DNA from: Tanypteryx hageni
Taxonomy: Eukaryota; Arthropoda; Insecta; Odonata; Petaluridae
Direction of reading: 5' to 3'
DNA: 64,000 nucleotides
NCBI GenBank assembly: GCA_028673005.1
Contig: CM054114.1
Location: 18,599,137-18,663,136, forward strand
The translations under genes and the position numbers were made by a program. Shown piece by piece: positions 33,761 through 43,700 of this stretch. The notes under the pieces were generated by a model that worked only from the letters and a program-made list of their open reading frames with translations, did not search any database and was not told the origin of the DNA. Each line of letters begins with the position of its first letter. Positions within the stretch are counted from its first letter, which is position 1.

Positions 33761-33899
33761 TTCTCCGCTCTGTTACAAGTGTATGCGATTGAAGTTTGTT
33801 TTTTTTTAAAATCACAAACCGGCTTTAAAAATCATCAATATGTCTTTTTATGCGGAGTCTTTTTAGTGCTTTTCCTCATTACTGAAAAGCTCTATAATC

Positions 33900-34160
33900 T
33901 AGGTGACGTCCATCCGTCTGTCCGTACGCATATATCAGGGAAGGATTGGCCGAACCGATTTCAACCAAATTTGGCACATGGAATATTCACATAAAGTAAT
34001 GACCAAAATGACATATTTGGACAAAATCGCCACACCAGTGGTGCCACTATTGCTAAGTTAAATCTTTCGGTAATTAGGAATTTGGAAGGAATTGGCAGAA
34101 CCAATTTCAAAGAAATTTCGTTTGTAGGGAGAGTATAGAATGTTTAGAACGGATCTTAAA
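33900..34160 (+). repeat. GTCY-headed repeat fragment
   Basis: ccgtctgtccgtacgcatat is followed by ggaaggattggccgaaccga and tttcaaccaaatttggcaca; a related phrase ggaaggaattggcagaacca recurs at about 34085, so the head is partly duplicated. Confidence 0.5.
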
Positions 34161-34255
34161 ACAGAGTTACCACAATAAAAGGAAATTTTCTGACTTCAAA
34201 ACAAATACATTAGTGGATGAAAAATTAAATTTAGGAGCTCTATAGTTAATTGCAA

Positions 34256-34335
34256 TAAAAATGACAAAGGAGAAATATCCTTATAACCATAAAATTAAAA
34301 AGTAGTACACAAATACTCACCGGTTTAGGTTAGGT
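34256..34335 (+). repeat. Inverted repeat, left arm
   Basis: ataaaaatgacaaaggagaa, then ccttataaccataaaatt and acacaaatactcac are the inverse of 34850-34925. The right end holds a short TTAGG-like stretch (ggtttaggttaggtttagg). Confidence 0.65.
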
Positions 34336-34849
34336 TTAGGTTCACACTCAACACTCCACTTTCTTAGATAACCTTAAATTACTTAAACCTATTTCCAGTA
34401 ACTACCTTTTAGATGCGGCCGAAAGTTGAGTCATTTTCAAAAACAAAGACGTTACACTCGATCAAGACACGGGTCCCGTAGTATATAATAAGCACTACTT
34501 TGATTTCCCTCTAGTGCTGCGGTCCTTTCAACGGACATCCGAATTTCCCCATTACGACAATGTAACTATTTATTCCCTCTCCTCTATTTTCTTCCCCTCC
34601 CCACTGTCCCGGGTGCATGCATACTCTTTTCTTCACGCATTTCGTCATATTTACGATCGGCCTACTAAGGGTGGAATCTTTGATTTCGAAATATGTACTT
34701 ATCTATGCATTCTTTTTGAAAAAGAAGTATGTACAATTTCGGTTTATTTGCTTGCGCGCGTGTAAATAAGGGTACGTGGCGTGAATTACTTCCCCTAAAC
34801 CCGGAGTGTGTGAGATTGTGTTTGTTCGGTCCTTGGCGTGGAGTAATTT

Positions 34850-34925
34850 CCCCTACACCGTTGTGTATTTGTGTACTTTTTTAATTTTTATGGTCATAAG
34901 GAGGTTTCTCCTTTGTCATTTTTAT
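34850..34925 (-). repeat. Inverted repeat, right arm
   Basis: Inverse of 34256-34335 across roughly 515 bp. No transposase lies between the arms. Confidence 0.65.
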
Positions 34926-35131
34926 CACTAGTGGATGGTTATACTAGGGGGAATTTGACGAAAAGCACTTCTGCACCACAGGAAACTCGTGTACTTCCCT
35001 ACTTGTTTTTTGCTGCCAGGAGGCTGTTGTTTCATATCAAAAACGCTAACCAACCAATTTTTAGCTGCATTTATACAAATTCTGCATATGCGTTCGGTTT
35101 GTCCGTCTGTACTCGTATGATGCGCTAACTC

Positions 35132-35728
35132 TTAACCCGGGACGTTGCGCGTCTGGGTAAAAAATACCCAAGCAGAAAAGATGCGTTTATCTATTGACTC
35201 ATCTGCATTATGTAAGCCTAACCCTCAATTCCTTCCACTTGGACTCTCTCTGTTAGTCCTAGAATGTTTTTTTTGTTCTTACGACCAGTTTTGTACGAGC
35301 AATTGAGGCGCAAAGCAGAGAACGGAGGTTTTTCACACGCGTTCATGCGCTGTAAAATTAATACAGGAGAGACTTGGTAAAAAATAATTAATTTTTTGTA
35401 GCATTGTACCACAAATGCTTAATGTATATAAGATTTACTGGATTTCTCGTTAATGAGATTTAGTTTTATTACTTTTTATGGCGAAACTAAAGGGGGAGTG
35501 GATACCGTAGATCAGTTGTGTGAAACATATTCAGTGTCCAGAAAATCAACACGTTGACCGCCGACCACGTTTTATGGATTTCTAAACATTGCAGGAATTA
35601 ATGCGTTAGTGATCTATAATGCTAACAGCTTATTTGACGCATTGTATAGAGCTCTTCAGCTTTAGGTGAAAAACACCCATCTCGGGCCCTTAACCTTACA
35701 AAGTACGCCGTGAGTCCTCCAGGGTTAA
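35132..35728 (+). mobile_element. piggyBac-like element, internally deleted
   Basis: Bounded by TTAA at 35132-35135 and at 35725-35728. The left terminus reads cccgggacgttgcgcg, the right (inverted) ccctggaggactcacgg. A subterminal gggtaaaaaataccca on the left resembles a gatgggtgtttttcacc stretch on the right. It contains a transposase C-terminal fragment in the matching orientation. A nearer TTAA at 35690-35693 is an alternative right end. Confidence 0.7.
35486..35665 (+). pseudogene. piggyBac transposase C-terminal fragment
   Basis: The frame reads TKGGVDTVDQLCETYSVSRK, then an in-frame TGA (35555-35557), then TTFYGFLNIAGINALVIYN and a stop at 35663-35665. The KGGVDTVDQ block with the following YS-SRK and N-A-IN--VIY pattern is the conserved end of the piggyBac DDE transposase (DDE_Tnp_1_7). 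It includes the late catalytic Asp region, but the first catalytic Asp residues and the N-terminus are gone. Non-functional. Confidence 0.85.
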
Positions 35729-36335
35729 AAGAATAAAACTAGAGTCGTTTGATTTTCGTCAAACGATTCAGTATTCGGCGCGTTTTCTTGATTTTTCAGT
35801 GTGTCTTTCTGTCAATTGTTTTTTTGATAACACCGCCGCTTACTGTCTGCTCCAACAGCTCCTTCATTTTTATTTTAAATCTGCATCTATGAATCGTCCA
35901 ATATTAACCCCCAAGCGCGGAGGCCATTTAAAACAAAGTCATCCCGGAGGTCGGAGTAGGTTTAAATGAATTAGCTAATCCGGAGTAAACTTATAAAAAA
36001 TGCATAACTTTTTTACCAATTGATTGGATTCATCTGAAATGTTTTGAGAATTTGCGTAAAAATAAGGGTATTTATACTATATATTTTATATTTTTTATGT
36101 ATTTCTTTTTGGTGAAACGGTTTGATGAAGTTTTTTTAAGCATCACAGAAGCGCTGTATCGCACGTCTTTATTCCAGGTTTACGGATTACTTCATGTATA
36201 CTGCTTTATCGTAGATTTCTACATCTTCCTCCTATGTTTATCGAAAAAAACATTCAAATTAGGATATACAAAGATGTTAGAAGCGCGCAGAGACAGGCGA
36301 GAGAGGAGGTTTCGTATTTGCTCATAGGTTTTTAC

Positions 36336-36455
36336 CTTAGTAATTTGAGCACCATCTTCAACTTGATTCCCACGATCACTGTCCGAACTGAAACTTTCTT
36401 CCGAATCACATTCAAGTAAGTATTTCATCTCGTCTTTATCACTGGTTGATGCCAT
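36336..36455 (-). CDS. Candidate 40-codon first exon or piggyBac-like N-terminus
   Basis: On the minus strand an ATG in good context (ttatcatgg) opens MASTSDKDEMKYLLECDSEE and then an acidic/serine-rich stretch (SFSSDSDRGNQVEDG), reaching aag followed by gtaaaa at 36336/36335, which could be a phase-0 splice donor. The open frame continues past it to 36219 with less convincing sequence. Acidic N-termini like this are usual in piggyBac transposases, and a piggyBac remnant lies 0.5 kb away in the opposite orientation; but acidic N-termini also occur in host proteins. No downstream exon is recognised. Confidence 0.25.
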
Positions 36456-36459
36456 GATA

Positions 36460-37020
36460 ACTTCGACTCTTTTAAACTCTTAGAAATTAAACAAAAGTAA
36501 TCACAGTTAAAATAACGAACAATAGCTGCCCCAGTACAGTGTAAATGCTTCTCTCAGACTAACTTCTTCAGAGCGGCAAGAGAATATTTGTTGTGCGATC
36601 AAAGCGCTTCCTATGCGCTCTGATCACACTTTCGGTCAAGACTGATTGTTTGTGCATTGATCCTTGCTGGAAAAAGTTCGTGGATAGAGAACGCATGGAT
36701 GGACAAGGTAAACTATGAAGTAAACAAAAGTGACGTGAAATCCTCAAAAATCTCTCCCACACTTCCAAATCACTTATAGATGGTCCTTTTGAGTCGACAT
36801 GAAGTTCGTGTCATCAAAGTTTGAGAGATTTGGAAGGCTAAAAATTCAAAATTTCATGCAGCAGCAAGAAAAATGCACCTAAGTAATAAGGCGATATCTT
36901 TGCAAATAAGGCAACAAAAATGCAAAATTTAACATAGAAATAAACGCCAAACCTTACTCTATTGGAATATATAAACAAAAATCAGATACTGTAATATTTG
37001 ATCAAGTGAAAGCAAAATTA
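36460..37020. other. No gene seen
   Basis: Mixed sequence; would be upstream of the candidate exon on the minus strand. No TATA-like or other promoter element is clear. Confidence 0.35.
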
Positions 37021-37028
37021 AGCCGAAT

Positions 37029-37115
37029 GTACAGGGTCGGTGCAGTGCACGTATGGCGACGGCATGTGACGTTTATAGGGTCGGTGCTCTGCACGTATGG
37101 CGACGTTGAGGGGCT
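37029..37115. repeat. 47-bp tandem duplication
   Basis: agggtcggtgcagtgcacgt then atggcgacg is repeated once as agggtcggtgctctgcacgt then atggcgacg, 47 bp later. Confidence 0.85.
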
Positions 37116-37384
37116 GAGTATCTAAGTAGGATTTTTTAATGATGGCCTTATGAAAAGGAATTATTGAGCCTCGGTTATGGATGGAATATCTTAAATAACT
37201 GAGGTTCAAGATTTGGAAACTATACTACTTTCTAGTCGAAATTTCCTCGTGTGGTATTCTCAATATTTATACGCAGATATACCCTATATATTTAAAAAGA
37301 TGTTTTTTTAAATATTTCCCTAAAATTAGTAGTAATTGCTTAAATGTATAAATGTTATTCAGAATGTAATCACTTAAAATTGCA

Positions 37385-37777
37385 CGACCACGACAGGATT
37401 CCTGCAATCTTCGGATCCCAAGTCCGACGCCTTATCCGTTAGACCAAACCGGCGCCCGTGGGTGCCATGACGCCCTTCATAGAATTCCTTGGCGCCCGCT
37501 ACTAGGGATATGGCAAGTCATTTGCTGGGGAGGTGCAGTAAGATACGGTCGGATAACATTTTATACTGAATTCGTTTTTCAGCTGAGTTTGTGATATTTC
37601 TCTACAAATTAGCTAATTTAGTGGCATAGGCAAACTCAATATTTAACATTGTTAACCTATTTCATTTAGCTTTATTTTTCTGTGCACCCTAATTGGCGCC
37701 CGCAATCCTTCTTTGAGTTCATAAATGCGCCCTCAAGGCTGAAAAGGTTGTAGGCCCCTGCGTTAGACCACGTGGCC
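37385..37777 (-). pseudogene. tRNA-Arg(UCG)-derived pseudogene, split by a transposon
   Basis: Segments 37385-37446 and 37761-37777 together correspond to the tRNA-Arg at 53.9 kb. The T-loop region is about 4 bases short (acaggattcctgc where the intact gene has acaggactcgaacctgc), so the B-box is destroyed. The anticodon-loop region cttcggat survives as tcttcggatccc in plus-strand reading. The 314-bp insertion falls in the A-box/D-arm. Confidence 0.85.
37447..37760. mobile_element. 314-bp insertion in the tRNA-Arg pseudogene
   Basis: Flanked by perfect cgttagacca copies at 37437-37446 and 37761-37770. Because the target itself has ca after cgttagac, this can be read as an 8-bp duplication with the element running caaaccggcgcc ... 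taggcccctg, which fits a hAT element (8-bp targets, CA...TG ends; inverted right end caggggcctacaac). The TIRs are poorly matched. Internal ggcgcccgc occurs twice (about 37492 and 37694). Confidence 0.8.
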
Positions 37778-37789
37778 ATAAGTGTTATG

Positions 37790-38420
37790 TATGTTAATTC
37801 ATTAAGTAAATATTTAAGTCTTCAAACAGTTATAAATCCGAATTGTGGAGATAATGTGTTATATGTAACTTTTTAATTAAAGGCAAGAACTTATGCACAT
37901 ATTTTTCATCGTTTTCGTAAAATATATAATTGCAATTTTTTTTTGCATATATGCTTATATGTATTTGTATGAAAGGTATTCTTTGATTGTGGATTTTGGA
38001 TCTCGCAGTGATTTATCAACAGAACACCAGTATTTCGATCACATTTATCTTTTTTGGCGTTTCGCCTATATTCGCAAAATCATTAGCATTTCATATAACA
38101 AATAATAGGTTCTAATCTCTTTCGAAATTACCCTCAGTTTAATTCTCATCGACCTGTGAATTTATTTTCTCTCTTTATCCATTATATCTTTGCTAATGAT
38201 TTAGATATAACACAGATTATTTTAGGAGCATAGTTTAAATGGTTCAGCAGGTAAACTTCACGATCTTGTCGTTGCATTTAAATGAAGGGTGGAAAATCAA
38301 TGCGAATAAGTGACGAGACTGCGATAATTTCATATTTACATTTTGAATCGAAGATTATACACTTATTGTTAGTCAAAACATGAGCGATGGAATTTATCAC
38401 GCCGGTTTGGTTGGACATTT
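37790..38420. other. No gene seen
   Basis: AT-rich sequence without features. Confidence 0.4.
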
Positions 38421-38425
38421 TAATA

Positions 38426-38933
38426 CAGCGAAACCTCGCTATAACGTAGATCGCTTTACGAAAATCTACTTCAAACGAAACAATGAGCCGAGTGAATAAA
38501 AATTAAGCAAATGGTTTTACTTAAACTTTCTAGCATCTTTTAAGCAAAAGCTTAATTTGATTTGGATAAAAAAATAACGTTTGTTTTTGCTTGAAATAAA
38601 TAGCATTTGCTTATTTTCATATGTGTGAATGAACTCGTGGTAATGCTAAATTCTTTAAGCATATTCTTTGAATATTTTAAGTGAGGTACGGTATCACTAA
38701 AAAATTTTTAATTCGCTTTTTTATAAATTGGTGATCATTTTACCAAAATTAGTGATATGGCCGATTTAATGATTCCACCTAAAGTGAAAAATATGAATAA
38801 AGATGAATGTTAACAACTAATGATTATAAACATTTCTACTGTTTCACAAATTTAAGAGAAACTGCAGTTAAAACTCGAGAATAAATCTCGATTAATATAA
38901 AATCCTCGTTAATAAGTAGCGTAATTCAGTCTC
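38426..38933. mobile_element. Possible pogo/Tigger-like non-autonomous element
   Basis: The left end cagcgaaacctcgctataac, preceded by ta, has the look of a pogo/Tigger terminus. The right end, inverted, reads gactgaattacgctacttat then taacgagg, a loose match. No transposase is seen. Confidence 0.4.
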
Positions 38934-39289
38934 CTGCAAAAAACTAGATATATATTCCTTGACGTTTGTACTAACGGGATTGTACTGTGTTTGTTTTAAC
39001 GTATAGTAAATTAAGTTAATTATATATTTTTAAAATGTCCCAAATTTCAGATGAAAGTATCACGTTCGACTATCACTTGTTTTTTAAATTCGAACAATAA
39101 CAACGAGGGAAGAATTACAGAGCAACATACTTGAGGCGTTTTTTCTTTAATAAATATAAGAAATATTATTACTTTCTACATACGTAGTACAGGGGAATGT
39201 ATTGTTTTCATGAAAAAAATCGATTTCGAGATTTCAACGGAAATACACGTTTTGAGATCCTTTGAACACGTTTTGACCATTTTCTCAAC

Positions 39290-40330
39290 GATGTCTGTAT
39301 GTGTGTGTGTATTGATAGAGATTTTGTGGGTGCTCAAAGTCAAAAACTATTAATCAGATCAACGCGTTTTATATTTGACTTTTTTTAAAATAACAAGTTG
39401 ATTAGTTTTGATAAAAATCAGTCAACCGGAAGTGGATGTTTACTCTTGACACATTCATTTTTAAGCGTGTTTTGCTTCCAGCATAAGCGCCTATTAGTGT
39501 CGGTTTGTCCGTCCGTCCGCATGTTCGTTCTCGACTTCTATCGAACGGATTTTTATGAAATTAAGGACTGACAATAAAAGACAATAAGAAAGTCACATAA
39601 CTAAATCACCTAAGCCAATCAGGGGTACCACTTTACTGGTGACATAAATGAACTTTCCGTTATATCTCGTCAATGTTTGGTCAAATTAAAATACTTTTTA
39701 AATAAACTTGTAGAGCTAGTAACGTAGAGTATTTCTTTTCCTATAAATTTTTATCGTAGGAGTAGCCGTTATCAAGAAAATTGAACAAAGATTGTTTTAA
39801 TTCGCTTTGAACTTAAAAAAATCATGCATAGCTGTCTAATTGTTTTCAACGTAAATAATCTTATTGGTTACTGAAGTAAATAAGATTTTCTATAATTACA
39901 AAATTAATTTAATTTCTTACGTGCGCGTGACAGATTTTGTAAGCGGAAGGAAATGGATTCTCTACTGCTAAGAAAAGAACATAAACGTAAATATAACAAC
40001 TACTGAACTTAAGTGAGGTATGTTTTAAGTAATTTTCGATTATTTGGTTAATTTAAACTGATTAGAAAATAAATCATTAATATAAATTGAATATTTCCCT
40101 GGAATATCGATTTGCAGTATTTAGTCATTAAAATTACGTTATGTTTATTGATGCACCGACTAAGGGGAGAGAAGAAATTTTTAATATACAAAGATACAAT
40201 CGGGTCGTGGTCTTTTGCTGTTTTATGGTGTGTGTTCTTTCAAATTATATCGTATATTTTCAAATACTCCATTGCACGAAACGCGCCTATTTGTGATACA
40301 CTACACTTTCCTAACTCGTTCTAAATATTG
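39290..40330 (+). repeat. Family Z, longest copy
   Basis: Includes a GTCC tract (tttgtccgtccgtccgc at about 39505), ggggtaccactttactggtg, then acataaatgaactttccgtt, then ttcaacgtaaataatc and ttttaagtaattttcgatta, ending with the tcaaatactccattgcac stretch shared with 8.2 kb. Confidence 0.7.
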
Positions 40331-40539
40331 GTTTTCATATTTGATTAATATATAAAAGTAATAGAGTAATTGCTGTAGGATATTCAATATTCTACAACCT
40401 TATAAGTTTAAAAAAATAAGTAACTGGCAAGCTTTAAATATTGAACATTCGTTAGAACGATTTTTTGTTCGCTATGACGAGATTTCACGATATATACGTA
40501 TTTGGGTAATTTCTTAAACATTGGTTTTGATTTTCTTCT

Positions 40540-41070
40540 TTGCTTATCAATTTAATCCCATGCGTTATCCTCTGTAATTTCCTATTTCAGAACTGCTTTG
40601 ACCTCTTCTTTCCATCAGTCAAAATCTCCCATTTTCAGCTTTCCCTTCGCCTAGCCTATTTATTTTCTTGTTATCCTCCGATCGATTTTACGCACTCCTG
40701 TTTGCCAAACTCCTCGCTGTTTGTTTGATTTCGCTCCGGGCTTCCAACCTATTTTCTGTAAATTTCGTTTCTACTTTATTTCCTAACTCTCTCCACGCTC
40801 ACTTTCCTTTCCCTCGCCTAAACATTCTTTCGAATCGTTTCTTTCTGCTCGTCTTCCCATCTTCCTTTTCAAATGGGTTCTGATCTATTTTTCCGTCTTG
40901 TGATTTTTTGTCCGCCGTCTATTTTCTTTAGACAATTGTCTTCGTGGTTCACGTCTTCCATCAAAGCTTTTCATTTCTTTTCTTAGATTTATTGCTCTTA
41001 TTTTTCGTGTTGCCTTTTCTGTTCTTTTGATGCCTTTTCTTTGCGCGTCTCTAGTTTTCTTACTGTACGA
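40540..41070. other. Pyrimidine-rich stretch
   Basis: Strong C/T bias on the plus strand; open frames are F/L/S-rich and low complexity. It lies immediately downstream of the LINE fragment (which is on the minus strand). Confidence 0.4.
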
Positions 41071-41116
41071 TGCCTCTGAATCCGTTAAAATCGGTGTTTT
41101 GCATGCACGCCGGTAT

Positions 41117-41653
41117 TTACCGTTTGGTTTTCTTCTTGTATGAAAGGGTACTATTATATGTGTTATCCGGTAAAGTAAGCTTATATTCAAGTTCTCTCTC
41201 GGTAAACTGGTTGATACTAGCTTGAATAGCCCGGATCCAAATATGAAAAACACCCGCATTCATAAACGAGAGACATGCAGACTGCGAATAATATGCTCGA
41301 ACTTTCCTACGGATGCTGCGACAGCTCAGTACGACGACGTTTAATTTCTCACTATCACTTCGCATATTTATCTGACACTTGACTTTATCTTTCACTCGAA
41401 AACTACATGCGCTCCCATCACAATCACTCCCACGACTCTTTGGCATCGCATCAAAATTAGAATAGCGACCCGTCGCACCATTTACGGAACATTTTATCAA
41501 TGACCTATCGCGAAATTGGTGCTGCATGTTACTATGAACTTCCTCCTTATCTCTCATATTACGTGCATTTAGCTCACGCTCGGAGTATATTCTATCATTA
41601 CATAATCTATCTATCTTATTTTCTACGATTGCATCGATTATCCCCTTACCCAA
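41117..41653 (-). pseudogene. LINE ORF2 start, endonuclease-like
   Basis: A 178-codon open frame. Its middle holds KLNVVVLSCRSIRRKV (residues about 103-118), the first strand of the apurinic-like endonuclease in LINE ORF2 (usual form I-NCRSI-NK). Before it lies an unconserved leader; after it the expected endonuclease motifs are not recognisable, so it is frameshifted or decayed. Its position just 3' of the ORF1 piece supports the reading. Confidence 0.5.
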
Positions 41654-41679
41654 AACTTACCTAAATCCTGCCCTACTCT

Positions 41680-41990
41680 CTAGCCTAAAAAATCCCTACT
41701 GTGCTCAAGAATCCTACTCGCTACTTTCTGAGCTGATTCGGGCCTGTAGTGAACACCAGAGTGATCCAGTGGTGCCCTGCACGATTCGATATTCGGTCAT
41801 AGGTCGACGAAGTCTTCTCCCAAGTTCCGACGGATATTCCACAGCCTTCGATTCAGACCGTCAACTCGACTCCAAACCTCAGAACCGCGGTCAATCCTAG
41901 GGACTATACTGCAGACAGTAAGTCGCACATCGGAACCCGACTCCTCTCGGACATGAGCTACCTCAGAAGCCAAGTCCTTAAAAGAACTAC
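41680..41990 (-). pseudogene. LINE ORF1 C-terminus, SGNH esterase-like
   Basis: The frame gives KDLASEVAHVREE, VCSIVPRIDRG, WSRVDGLNRRLWNIRRNLG and EDFVDL, then an in-frame TGA (41797-41799), then PNIESC and LDHSGVHYRPESAQKVARRI before a TAG at 41680-41682. The (I)VPR-D-----V--LN--L pattern followed by D-SGVHYRPE-A, with its conserved D and H, matches the end of the SGNH/GDSL-type esterase domain in CR1-like ORF1. The 5' part is cut off near 41990. Confidence 0.65.
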
Positions 41991-41999
41991 ATTGAACTT

Positions 42000-42900
42000 A
42001 TATTGAACATGAAAATTTGTCATTTTTGAGATCGTTCAATTATTTACCAATGGCGTTATCAAAATTCACCAACACTTATGATTTGAACTTAAATTTAAAG
42101 AAGGGGTATTTTCCTCATTTTTTTAATCAAAAAAATAATCAGAATGACGTTGGTCCCTATCCCGAAAAAAATATTTTGGGTACGAGTGTAAGGAAACGGA
42201 CGAAAGGAAAAGCTACGACTAATGGTACGAGATTCTGCGTTGTTATCGATAGTCAACGTTCCCTTGCCATTCATCGGTGTTATCGTCAGTCGACGTTGAA
42301 CTCACGAGCGGAGAGGACCTATTCCCTTACCAGTGTTTTGTAATTCCGAAATTCGCGTGAGGGGCGCTGTAGTGAATGGTCAACGTTTAAACGCCTTGGA
42401 GTGGTATGACTCATTTCTTGACATGCAGACCTTTTTCGTTTACATTTTAAAATACTTCAAGGCTGAGGAATTTAACTTAGTTATGAAGAGAAGAGAAGAA
42501 TTTATATCTCATTCGTAAATTTCCAAAAAAACGTTTTAATACCATTTTTTCGTTTTCACGTATTTTATTTACATTGGGCCACTGTTGTAGCAGTTGTTGA
42601 ATTCTATTCTTGGTCTCATAATAAATGCACCAATTTAGTGATTTAACACGGGTCAGACTTTTTTAGATGTGTATAAATTATTTACTGAATCTATTAAGTA
42701 ATTAGGAGAATTAGGAAGAAAAAGAGAATGGGAATGAGGAGAAATGGAGAAAGAGGAAGAGGACGTAGCATTTATATAAAATTAAAAGGAGCTGCAGCAC
42801 AGAAATAACAATAATAAATTATAATTGATTATAAAAAATGTTATACTATTGAATCATGCGCCATTGCCAAATGGTGGGAATTCATTCCTGCTTAGGTAGT
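42000..42900. other. No gene seen
   Basis: A 108-codon plus-strand open frame at 42017-42343 and its 61-codon neighbour have no recognisable content. Confidence 0.3.
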
Positions 42901-42944
42901 GTGCTTAATAACAGTTCAGTCATTAAATACTAACCAGCCGTGGC

Positions 42945-43013
42945 TCGGAAAACTCGATTGTCCGGAACGCCTCCGGTCCCGAGCATTCCGGATTAGAGAG
43001 GTTCAGTTACATT
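42945..43013. mobile_element. pogo/Tigger-like terminus
   Basis: Inverted, it reads actgaacctctctaatccgg, then aatgctcgggacc and gcgttccggacaatcgag, the pattern of invertebrate pogo/Tigger ends. The other end was not found. Confidence 0.5.
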
Positions 43014-43129
43014 TGCAATAATTTATTCAATAAGTGGAATAAAAGTGATTTTTGTTAGTGATTCTGTTTTGTCATAAATAAAAATAATTGCTAAGAACAC
43101 CTCATGAGATCGGCGAAATAATCCTTAGA

Positions 43130-43700
43130 AACGACTGCGGAATGTGCTGCTCGTAGGAAAATGGCAATTGCGGAATCTGATTAAAACGAAATAAAATCGA
43201 GCGAAGCCGTTTCGCTCGTTAAATGAATGATGATTTCGGTGATGATTCTACGACTCCCGGACGGTTCCAATTCCGCCAATCCTTCGTCGCTTTGTCGAAA
43301 AGTACCGAATAAAATTTGATCGTTTCGAAGAAACGGATCTCCCGAAAAAGGCCAGATAGAAATACCCTTTTCCCGACACGGAAGGTCGTGAAACGTTCGG
43401 TCAATATATCGACTCTTACTCGAATGGATTCATGGAGAGATAGAGAAAGAGAGCGAAGGTTTGTTACGGGCAATCAACCGAAACCTTTCACGCCTGAAAT
43501 GGAGAAAGTATTTGGGAAAGAGAGAGATGCGTCGTCATTTGGCGGGGATTCGATGATGCGGGGTTTTGACGGCGTTGATATCCGGAATGAGGGCGTAATG
43601 AGGAGGACGGGAGTGATCGGGCGCGTTCGGTTCAGTCTTTCCTTTTTTGGGTTCATTAAATTTGTATCCCGTCCTTGGATACTTTTTTCTCAAGCCTTGA
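43130..43700. other. CpG-containing island
   Basis: Both strands open (131 codons plus, up to 88 minus); peptides are basic and without domains. Coding status cannot be decided from sequence alone. Confidence 0.25.

Larger units (their letters stand above)
41117..41990 (-). mobile_element. LINE fragment (CR1/L2-like) with ORF1 and ORF2 pieces
   Basis: A non-LTR retrotransposon remnant on the minus strand holding the C-terminal part of an ORF1 esterase-like protein followed by the start of an endonuclease-bearing ORF2. Reverse transcriptase is absent. Clade assignment is inferred from ORF1 having a lipase/esterase fold, known in CR1-like elements. Confidence 0.65.

Noticed and set aside
34321..34342. 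Interstitial insect telomere repeat (TTAGG)n
   Set aside because: Only a few irregular TTAGG/TTTAGG words; too short and imperfect to call telomeric.
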